DNA of 64,000 nt, from NCBI GenBank assembly GCA_023213315.1, contig JAKCPI010011712.1:434001-498000 (forward strand), read 5' to 3'. This document shows, in pieces, positions 34,216 to 45,900 of the stretch. The DNA is from Euborellia annulipes. Its lineage: Eukaryota > Arthropoda > Insecta > Dermaptera > Anisolabididae. The position numbers and the translations under genes were made by a program. The first letter of the stretch is position 1. The number at the start of each line of letters is the position of its first letter. The notes below the pieces were generated by a model. The model saw nothing but the letters and a program-made list of their open reading frames with translations. It was not told the origin of the DNA and searched no databases.

Positions 34216-35164
34216 AATTAATAATTTTTTTTAGAAAATAAAAATCAAACGATAATTAAAATGTTTAACCAATAAAGCAATTTTATAATTATTTATATTA
34301 TTAAATTTTTAGGTACGCTATAGCGGGTTCAATAAACTCTAAAAAAATGCTAAATATATATAAAAGTAGTATTTATCATATAAATTTTATATCCCCATGT
34401 ACTGGGCCTATATCAGTTTTTACGTTGCGAAAAATAACTAAAAGAAGAGAGAAAGGGCATATAATCAAGTATAGAGGAAATAGTCAGGAGGGGAGGGGAG
34501 GGGGGGGGTCACTTCATTGTAAAGAGCTCAAAAGCGTAAATCCCTGACCAAGTAGAACAAAGCCGGCTATTTTAATGAAGGTGTTTACATGCGAGCAAGA
34601 CCGTTTGTAATTAGGTTACACCGAAAGAAGAAGCATACTTATATAGCGAATGGGTGGGCAACGAACAACGAGTAAAGAGCTCAGCATTTATGGCATCTAT
34701 CGACGTTAACGAGCAACGACGAGGGGCCGAGGGGACCAGTGGAGGGGGGGGACAAGGAATTGCGGAGGGGAGTCAACCTTTAATTGCTAATTTGTGTAAT
34801 AGATTTAATATAACTTAACGACCTAATAAATATCTATAAAACTTGGTTTAAAAAAAAAAAAAAATAATACCTGCCCATTTAAATTAGCCGATTTTTAAAT
34901 TTATCAATAAATATTCAATGAGAATCGGGAAAGAGTACAACAGATGGCGAACAAAAAATTAAAATTGCTATTTCGATTCAATTATCATATTAATTTTTTT
35001 TTTAATTTTAGATTTATTATACTTTTTTTTTTTTTTTGTATCTATAGATACGTATTACAGTTGAATATTAGCATAAGAATACAATTTTTTATAATCTAAT
35101 TATTTTAAATGATTGAGATTATATTAATATAAATTGATTGGTTTTATTATTATTATAGTAATAG
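34216..35164. other. Intergenic stretch, nothing recognised
   Basis: 34540-34780 is GC-richer and apparently unique (GTTTACATGCGAGCAAGACC, AACGAGCAACGACGAGGGGC), followed by poly-A and AT-rich DNA. Confidence 0.4.
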
Positions 35165-35405
35165 CCTAGTTTGTGCTCAGGGGCCCACATCTCGTGCGTA
35201 CGTGGATGGCGACCACGAGCTACCCGAGCTGGGACTGGCAGTCCTTCAGGTCTTTACATGTTTGTCTGTCCCTTCCTTCTATATTTTCAACAGACGTCAG
35301 ACCGTGCGACGGGCCGGGCTGTTCTATTTCTTCTGGTCGCAAAAAACCCATTCCGCTAAGCCCGCATTGCGGGAATAAGGCGAGGAAAGAAGAAGATAGT
35401 AGGCC
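35165..35405. repeat. GC-rich repeat block of unknown type
   Basis: A sharply GC-richer 240-bp block (GTACGTGGATGGCGACCACG, GCGACGGGCCGGGCTGTTCT, CCCGCATTGCGGGAATAAGG) in AT-rich surroundings. Its first 55 bp recur at 26790-26850, so it is dispersed. Two overlapping open frames exist but neither looks like a known protein. Confidence 0.45.
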
Positions 35406-35769
35406 TAATAGCTTAGTTTGATTTTATTTTTTCTCTTATGTATATCACTCTTAACCTTTTAACGTGAAAACTTGAACAAATCTCTACTGCAAAACGGGTA
35501 ATTTATAGGACTTAAGCTCACATGGACGTTGTTATGGTCCTCGCCTGGAAGTAATTCTACAGGTTTCGGCTAGGTGTATCCACAAATAAAACGCGAATGC
35601 CTGTTTTGTCAACCTACCCGGTTTTGTCCGACTTTCCCCTACTTCAAAACGACTGCTTCAAACCACAAAAGTTTTAATAAAATATTTTTTGTAAATCGGT
35701 AAAAAAAATTTACAATAACTCGAAAAAATATCCATTGGAGTAGTCAAGTCAAGAACTTAATTTCTAAAT

Positions 35770-35993
35770 CAGGGCCGTAGTCAGAAAACTTTTCAGGAGG
35801 GGGGGGGGGTCCGCCCTCCCCCATAAGAAAAACTTTTAAAGAATATAAAATATTTTTTTTATAATTTCTTACAGTATTTAAAATTTTAACATCATGTTTC
35901 TTTCTATACATTTCTCTTATTTATTTTCGAATTTCAGGAGGGGGGAGGTGATTTGGACCCCCATACCCCACCCCCTCTGCCTTAGGCCGTGTT
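35770..35993 (+). mobile_element. hAT-like MITE, diverged
   Basis: Begins CAGGGCCGTAGTCAGAAAAC with G-runs and ends GCCTTAGGCCGTGTTCTG. The inverted ends are recognisable but eroded; no target duplication visible. Confidence 0.5.
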
Positions 35994-36351
35994 CTGGGTA
36001 ATAAAATTAAATTTTCAAAATGATTTTTAAATTTCTAATTTGTATGTATTTTAAAATTAATTTAAATTTGATTTGAGTAATAAATAAAATTTTATTTTAT
36101 AGTTTATACAAAAAAAAGTCAACGAAAGTAGTCAAGCTATAATTTTTATAAAATTTCATTGTATGATTTTTAAATGCATAAAACACAGTATTTTAAATAT
36201 TTGCTGGAAAAATAATTTAAAATTAAAAAAATCTAATTTTTTTAGACAGGAAATGTAGATTTTAATTAAACTTTCATAGATAATAAAATTACATCTAACT
36301 TTATTTAATACAAATTTGTTAAGTGTCATTATTTAAATTAAAATTAGTAAA

Positions 36352-36405
36352 ATACGTTTCGGTCAAATTTGCGACGCCATCCATCTTCAGGTAAAAGGAC
36401 CTTCC
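36352..36405 (-). repeat. CTGAAGATGG...CCGAAACG module
   Basis: Minus strand CTGAAGATGGATGGCGTCGC then AAATTTGACCGAAACGTATT. Confidence 0.5.
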
Positions 36406-37025
36406 TCAGGAAGCGGCTCTTTGAAAAATCGATATTCTTGAGTTAGATTTTTGAGAAGGTATTAATTTTCAATAAATTGTCCTTTTTAATCCTCATGACT
36501 TCTCGTGAATGGAATAAACTCCCTGGCTCAATTTTTTTGTTAAAGCATACAATCTCCAAACCTCAACAACTATCTTCTTAGTTACGTTGGGTGTCTCAGC
36601 TGAATCCGAGGGGGGGGGCATGTTCTTCTCAGTTGCATATTACAATCGGTCTATGCACCTGATACATACATTCATTAAAAAAAATAAAAAAAATAATTTT
36701 TCTGGTGCTCCAGGGTATTAATAATTTATATAATTATTTTTAAAATATTATTTTATTTTAAAATGATTTTAAACTGATCAATAAATTTGTTAAGCCTCTT
36801 AAATACAATCTATTAATATAATTGACAATACTAAAAAACGAAAACATCTTATGCATATTTAATTTAGCTTGAAAATAATTCCAAAATGAAAAACATCTTC
36901 AAATAATAAAATAGAAAATAGTTACTAAACTTTTTTATTTTTATTTTTTTTTTTCTAATAAATTTAAGATTAAATAAGATATTTCAAAAATGTTCAAATA
37001 TACAAAATTTTAAATTATAAGATTA

Positions 37026-40000
37026 TCAAGACATGTCAAGGTATTCGTGTTTTGCATTCCTATAAGCTCTCGGGTTTTCTGAAATACGCTCCGCCATATC
37101 TTTGGATAATTCATCTTTGCTTGCTTCCAATACAGACTTTCCTTTACCATAAAAAGTTGTTTCAGTATAAATTCGATCTTTGCGACGATACGTTCCGTGG
37201 AACTGAAAAAGAGAAAGATTCAATATGTAAAATTTGATTCTATTTGATAAAATATTTTATATACTAATTTATTAAATCGATATTAGGACCCACATTTGTT
37301 TATTTAGTTTTCGAAAAAATGTCAAAGAGTAAAAACCTTTTTTATATAGAGTAATTTATCATACATAATTTGACAAAAAATTGAAAATTTCAAAATTTTT
37401 GAAAAAACTTATTAGGTAAAGTAATACTCCCAGTTGACGTATTTACACCAAATATTGATACAGATCTGCAATTTTAGTGTAAGGTCTAGATAGCAAATTT
37501 CATCGATCTGGCTGCATGAGTTCTTACGTAATCGTGTTCACACACACACAGACATAATTCCAAAATTGATTTTTTGGAAAGAGAATCATCAAAATATTAG
37601 AATTTTTTTTTTATAATTACAATATTTTCTTTTTATATAGTACGTATACGAGAAAGTAAAATGCCCTTTTGAGTAACAATAACAATAATCAAAATCTCGA
37701 CATCCAATTTTTGACATGATCGCAATACATTCACTCTATATATTAAGAGAAAGTAAAAAGTAGTTCACAAATGTGAAATAAAGAAAAAAAATTTTTTTTT
37801 AATCTTTTCGGCATCTGAGGCCTTATGGACTTTAAACTAAACTTAATATTTTTTTACGATACAAATGATACAGGCACACATTATTTATACCAAAAAAAAT
37901 TATAAGAAATTTAAAGTTGAATTTATTGAACTCAAATCTCTCTCCTTGGTATAAATATGGATGGAATCATTACCTAAGTTTAAATACAATTTTTATATAT
38001 ACTTCTAGTATATAAAGGAAGGTAAAATTTATCCGAAATAAGCAGATCTCATAGAATATCAGCCTGTCCAGTAGGAGAGAGAGAAAGGGAGGAGGGAGGG
38101 AGGGAGAGAGGGAGGGGATCGTCGCCCTCCCCTCCCCGCTTGCCATCTCCCGCTTCTGTTGTCTCCGATTGTCGGAGATAAAAATAGAATAAAAGAGATA
38201 ATTAAAAAAGTTCCCATTTTAAATGACTTGCATTTATTAAAAAAATTATATTATTTCAATTAAACTCAACATAAGGCATATGATATAACATTTTAGTTTA
38301 AAATTTCACGTTGATTAAGAATTTTCAAACAAATTTCGATATCTCGGTTAGTTTTTGATTAAATGATACAAATAGAAAAATATGAGATTTTTAATTTAAC
38401 CAATTAGTTTACACATATGATATATGTAATAGCAGCATATTTTCATGTGTATTAAAACAAAAAATTTGAAGAGGCTTAATATCATCACTCAACAAATGTA
38501 TAAACATCCGAGATGTCTAATGGAAGCAGGAATTCTGTAGACTAATAATCAAACAACCCCAAATTTATTTTATTCAGTTTTTAAGTTCAGAAAGAAAACT
38601 ATGGTAATACAAATGTGGCTGCATTTTATTAAATAGACCAAACTAATAAATAGTATTAATGCTATTGATTAAACAGTTTAGGCGGAATAAAATGCTCTAT
38701 TCAATATTTCTATATCTAGAATAGTTTTTTATTAATTTAAATCCAAAGACTCACTTGTCAGAATAAATTATTTTTTAGAAGTTTCAAGATCAAAATTTGA
38801 TTCTATCTCATAGAATATTTTTTAATATTAATTTATTCAATAGATATTAAGATCTGAATTTTTTTTTGTTTTTTTTTTTAATTAAGAAAACTAAAAAATT
38901 AACTGTGAGTGTTTTTTTATTGGCGAGGCCAAACCCAGGATCTCCAGCGTTTCCGAGGCATAGGAGTGCTGTCCATTGCACCAGGGCACCGGACCCTCGA
39001 CCTACACCAATAAAACTATTTAACTAAAAAATTAATGTTGGTGATTATTTAAAAAATGGGGCCTGAGTTCCAAATGCCCGAATAAATCCTTATTTTATTG
39101 GGGTATAAATAAACCAAAATGTTTGTATGTCTTTAGAATTGTCTCCAAGAGTGAGGTTTGCAATTTACCCTGCATTGAGTGTCAAATATTCGAGTTCTAG
39201 TGAGTATTTGAAGTGCAAAAAATGTCCAGCCGAGAGATACGCGGATTTCCTGGCTTGGTCTTTGAGAGCAGAGAACGTTACAAAAAAAATTTGACACTTC
39301 CCCATGGATATTTTTGACATTTTACTTATTATTAGAAATTCTGTAAGTTTTTTATTATAAACACATTTACTTAATAAAAAAAGTACGAATCGAAGTCGGT
39401 GATTTTTCAAATTCAGTAAATTGTAGAAAAATTCAAATAGTTTTTTTGAAGTACATTATTTATACTCGATGTTAAAATAGATGCAAAAGAATAAATAAAT
39501 TAGCCAATTCCTAATCAGATAACTATTTTATTTTAATCCGTGATGTTAAAATAAATCCGATCCGGGGGACATTGATATTCTCTCAACAACGAATTAATAA
39601 TTGACAGGCATCAGAGAGAAACTTTTGTAATTCAATATTGAGATTGGATGATAAAATTTAATATATGCCCTACTATCATTTCAAGATTGTGTAAATTTTA
39701 CAGGATACTTTTATTTAGGCCTAATAAAATTTTTTTTTATAATTTTACTAAAACTGTATCTAACCAAAAGTAGCACTCAAAATCTAAGTGCAATTTTATT
39801 TTTACCTCTACCCTTTATTTATAGATAACCATAAGAACATGCATACAAAATTTGTCTTTTGCTTTTTTATGTCCTCTAGACTCTTCAATGAGATCTACTG
39901 TATTTCATTCCATATCTATAATATTATAGTAAAGAGAATATTTATGTATTAATACTTAAATAAAAATAGAATATCCCATTATCTAAAGTAAATAAACGAA

Positions 40001-40618
40001 TGACTCTTGTCACTTCACTGAGTTAATTATAAAACCAGAGAGACAAATCAACTCTTGAGAGATTTTTGTTTTTCAAGTGCAAAAAACTGCATTCAATATT
40101 TCTTTTCGTTCTAAAGATATACATTTTTTTTCTTATTATTTGATAATCTCTTTTATTTATTGTTCTGCGCGTGTGTGTGTCAAGAGTGGATCCAGAGGAG
40201 GGGGGGGGGATAAATCTGGTGTGACTGGGCGCACAGCACTCAATTTTTTCTTATTTTCGCTAATTTAAAGGAGATTCTGTTTCTGTACTTGTTTACCGAG
40301 AATAGCGCCTGGTTTGGATGTCCTCACTGTGACGTCACCACAATAATGGACAGACACAGACTCAAAACGGCCATTTGAAATTATGAATTAATATAAAAGT
40401 TTTCATTTTTTTTTTAAGTATTGATGATTGATTCAATTTTAAAACACGTGACAACTCTTGTATATCTTTTTTTATCATCTCTCACTCTCTCTGTATTAAT
40501 ATAAAAAAATATAAAATATAAAATAATATGTTACTAATTAAGTAGTTAAGAGAAGGTTATGAATGTTTTATAAATATTTTTTTTTAATAATTAATATATA
40601 TATTAATATATATTATAT

Positions 40619-40663
<45 letters not shown>

Positions 40664-40693
40664 TATATATATATTATATTATATTATATTATA

Positions 40694-40735
<42 letters not shown>

Positions 40736-42943
40736 TATATATTAATTATAATTAATTATATATAATAAATATTCAAACTCACTTTATCCCAAAAGAAACA
40801 ATTGAATCCAAAGTTGACGTGAAAGTATTGATGATGATTGTCATGAAAAATAGCATCTGGTTGCCATGGCTGCCACCAAAAAGACTTGAAATTAATGCCT
40901 GAATGATCGATGATTCCGTGGTAATAGGTGTAGATAGCCACCCCATAAAAAGGTACTGAAAAAACGAAAAAACAATAGTTATTTAAATAGATCATTTTGA
41001 AAAGGGGTCCCTCAGATCCAGTGGCGTAGCGAGGGGGAGAAAAATATTGGAATGACTATTGAAGGGGACTATGTTGATGAATAAAGTCAAATTTTGCAAA
41101 AAAAAAAAAAAAAAAAAAAATATGTTTTTACTGGTTAGTCCCGGGACTTAATGACCCATCACATGTGTTATGTCGTCACAAAAAAATCTGGTCTGACAGC
41201 ACAGAACACAACTAGGTAAGAGAGAAGTGCGTGCTGTTCGATCAAAGCGCCAGTCAGGGGGAACAAAAAACTGTTTAACTTCCATGTATTATTCGGTAGA
41301 GTAACATATCAAGTAACATCAATCCTGGGTCAAAATTAATTTTTTTTTTTTTTGAAACTAACAGGGAGCCAGAAATTTTCTTTAGAGGAGATGACCCGTT
41401 TTCAAAATGACCGATTCATAATTATTTACAATGCATATTAAATAAACAATTGCTGTTGAGTGAGGGCCATTCTTTGCATCCTCTGTAAGTGTATATAATA
41501 AAATAAATGAAAATTACTTACTTGGGTGAATCGGAATCAAGAAGATAGGCAACAAAAGAGAGATTTGAATGTGCATTATTTCAACGGGATGGATGGCCGT
41601 TACAGAAAAAGCCGTTGGTTGTTTATATTTGTGATGGAGTTTGTGAAAATGTTTGTAGAGGAAGGGCGTGTGATAAATTCGATGCAACCAATAGGTAAGG
41701 TAATCCTAGAAAAAAAATATATATTAGAAGAACAAATAGAAAGAAATTGCTTTGGCTTAAAAACTTCATAAAAAATTAATCTAAATTTAAAAAAACCAAA
41801 TGAAAAGAAAAATAAAACCGATCGGTTGGACAAAACTCATTCAAGAGCAAATATTTGTTGAATTTACTAATTAACTTTCACTAAATAATGGTAATACGAG
41901 TATGTTGTCAGTTACAAATCCATATTTGATTATTATTCTCAAAATCAATTAATGTGAGATGGTAATTTAACTCAATGATTTTTTTTTTTTTTTTTATTCA
42001 CATTATGACAAAATAATAGAAAAATAAGAGAAAGTAATAATAATGCGATATAAAATTAAAGAAATATGAATATTAAATCCAAATTTTCGAATCACAAGAA
42101 TTTAATGACTAGTGAAGGGAAGGGAAAGCAAATGTCATCGGGGATTTGGTGTTAATATATAATTTATAATAATAAGAATAATGATCATTTCAAATTATAT
42201 TTATGTCCTAATGTTTGATCAAGTTTATTGAAACCATTGTGAGCTTCTTTTTCTATTAATTTAGAAAATGATGTTCTAAAAGAAATTATGAAAATATTGT
42301 AATTAGGGCATACATGTATCAATAATTTTAAGAACATCGGGCCCAAAGCAAATCCCTAAATGTATTCAGTATTAAATAATTGTTAATTTATAATATATTT
42401 AATAAAGTTATGTACAATTTTTACTTTCTCTTATGGTTTGTAACAGACTATAGCCCACATTGTACTGTCATATATGTTAGTTTAATTTCCAGGAACAGGG
42501 AGGTATTGAGAAAAGAAAATACCTGATAAAGGAAGATGAGAGGCCATTGGATGAACCACCAGGTGAGTGAATAATCGCTGATCGAGTAATAGATAGTGGA
42601 CCATCCCTCGTTAGAGATATAGCAAGCCAAAACCCCACTGAATGCAGAACAAATAAGCAAGCTTAAGGAGCCAAGGAGAATCTCATGCCGTTCCAGATCT
42701 GGAGAGAGCCATTTGGTCGGTTGGCATTTCCATTCATCAGCTCTATCCCGTTGACGAACGTACCAAAACCACTAAAGAAATATTTATCTATTAGTATTCT
42801 ATATTAGTATCTACCAGAAATTTATTGGGTTTTACGTTTTTAATTTCTCTTTAATTAATTTTTATAAGGTACTAATCACCTTTATTGACAGATATTGTTA
42901 TTTATCTCAGTGGCGGCTCGTGACCGAGACAACTGGGTAGGCG

Positions 42944-42993
<50 letters not shown>

Positions 42994-45900
42994 CTTACGA
43001 AAAATATAAAAAAAAGAAAGAAAAAAGGCGTATTTATTTATTTTTGTAAATTAAATCTATTCGCCTATCTTTTAATTTAGAAAATAATTCAATAATTTGA
43101 TCTGTGAAGTTATCTTGTTTCGAAATTTCAACTAATAAATCTTTTTCTATTGATAACAACGAAAGAGAAGACAACCTTTCCTGCGACAGTGAGTTTCTTA
43201 AATAATTTTTTATGCGTTTTAAACATGAGAAATTGCGCTCTACGGTAACACTTGTCATCGGCTTGGCATAGGCTACTTAGTTCATCGCCTAACCGTTCGA
43301 CTTATAGCGCTAGCTATCACTGCTGTGCGCATGCGCGACTGTCTAGAAATGTGGGCAGCGGAGTGTGGAGTACAGGCAGTAAATAGGCAAAGAAAAATAT
43401 CGCCTTTACTTTATAAATACGAGGTCCTGAAGTGTTTCAAATTTTTTTTTTTTTTTTTGCAAAATCATATATATTAATTAATAAATATAGTAATTATTTT
43501 ATGAAACTAAATATTTTTAAACTTAATAAATATAATAAAATTGATAAATATTTTTCATCTGTATATTTATAAGGTAGGCGTCGCCTACCTTGCCTACCCT
43601 AGCGAGCCGCCACTGATTTATCTTTACATATTTAAAATATGACGCCTACATAAACAGTCAGGGCAGGAACTAGGAGCTTTGTTAGGAGGGGCGAAATTTA
43701 ATTTCCCGCCCCCGCCTTTCTAATATGCCTTAATAATATGCCGCCCCCTCCATTCCCCCGTGCCGTCACTGTAACTAAGCCAAATTGAAATTATTCTTTC
43801 TTTAAATTTGAGTCTAAAATTGTTAAAAATAACAATCAAAACATTTAGTGACAAGTAAAAACACACTAGACGCAATTGCACACGCATCTGTCTAGGTTAA
43901 TTTGAACGATAAATTATCTTTTTTCTTAATAAAATTTTTTTAAATTATTTAATTAAAATTTAATTTGTCATATAAAATTACGAATATATAGTGTTTTTAA
44001 TTTTATAATTGAATTCAAATACCTTACTACGACTTGATTTTAAATCATAAAATACAGAATTGAGGAAATTGTTTTTTTTTTAGCCTTTAATCCTTCTATA
44101 ACGATTACTTTTTAAAATTCATTTAAATAATGTATTTTTAATTGATACATAAAAGAAAAAAATAATCTAATTACATGTAAGAATCCACCAATGGAGAAAT
44201 ATAAACCGTAGGAGATAACCATAGCCCCTAAAACGAAGTACTGGACATTCTCCAGATGAAGAGATTTGAGAGAGAAATCTTCAGAATGAAGTTGTTTGGT
44301 TGAAGTTTTGTAAAGTTGGTTTGTCCAGAACTTGAACAGGTGGACACAGAAAAGAATCCATTCACCTGAAATAATGAAAGCAATTGGATTGATCAGATTT
44401 AGACGGAAAACTTTCAACAGCCATACGGTTTTCGAGAAAAAATAATTATTTAGAAATGTAAAGTGTTTCTTACCGACTGGTTTTGTTTGGGGGCATATTA
44501 AATTTGACATTGGGAGTTGAGGAGGGTAAACTCGTCAGGTCTTTGGTGTGCAAGCACAGAACATAGCTTTCTGTTACCGAAGGTAAGAGAAAGTTGTGTG
44601 CAGTGCGACCAGTCACACCAGGTAATTTTTTTTTATCTTTATTTAAATCAAAATATCTTATGAATGATCTCTAAATTTTTTTATCACTTTCATTATCATC
44701 TTTATTTAATCTTTCCTGTACGAACAAATTTGTATTTCCCTACATGTATCTTTTATACAGGGGCGTATATAGACATTTTTTCGGGGGGGGGGGGCCTGAA
44801 CTCAAAAATTTTTCTGCGGAAATTTTTTTTTTTTTAAACTAAAGTTTTTTTCACACGAAATTTTTTTTTTCTTTTGCGGAACCAAAGTTTTCCAACCTGC
44901 GGAAAAATTTGTTGATGTCTGTATATCCCTATATATGTATATGTGTTTGGGAAATTTCGGGGGGTGGCCCGGGCCCCCTCGCTCCCCCCCCCCCCTTATA
45001 TACGCCCCTGCTTTTATATATTAATAATTTGAAATGGATAAAGTATACTAACTATAGTTAGCTGTATACTCTACTAACAATGATATATATGAGAAATAAA
45101 TTGCCTAATTATACTCGAGGACTCCTCGAGTATAAAAAGGTTGAAAACTCTGTCCTATAACGTAATTATCAGCAATCGGGAAAAAAGCAATTTATCCCTA
45201 AAACAAATTTTATGCAATAGCCTACAAGTGGCTTTTGGAAATTTTATTCTTCTCTGTTTATCATACAACGTTTCATTCATTGTTGAATAATATGGAGATT
45301 TCAGCAGTTCATATATTTATTATTTTTAAAAGGTAATTAATTAATAATTCGTAATAACAGCTTTTGATAATCGATAAATATTTTCACTCTCTTATTCGGA
45401 AACCGTCATATTAAACTCAAAAGCTGACGCCATTCTTAACGGGGGGTTCGTTTAGAGTAAAGTGTTACCTTTAATCTAGCAATGGATGTCGATTTTAAAA
45501 TAACTAGCCCTATATTAAATCAGTATGCAATCAGACTCATTTAATATTTCAAATACGATTTTCCAATCTTAGTACGTAACTTAAATTTCCATCGGAATAT
45601 GATAGTAAAAATCTTGAAGGATTGCGACTCCAAATTCCAAGAAAATCGATAGGAAATAATTCTTTAAAAAGGATGGTTTCTTTAAAAAATTTGGAAACCA
45701 CTATATTAAATAAATACCAAAAAAAAAAACAAATTGTTCTTGCTTCAAATTAAAATAAATATATCGAAAATATTGCTTGTTTTTCGTTTTGAGGTATCTA
45801 CGAGATTAGCAAAAAAATAAGAAATTAGAAGACAGAAGTGCAAGTGCAAGTCTAAGAAATTAGAAGTGCAAAATGGGGTATATGATGATAAATAATGATG

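Noticed and set aside
35173..35421. 82-codon GC-rich open frame as a gene
   Set aside because: Two overlapping frames are open, part of the sequence recurs elsewhere, and no motif is recognisable; treated as a repeat.
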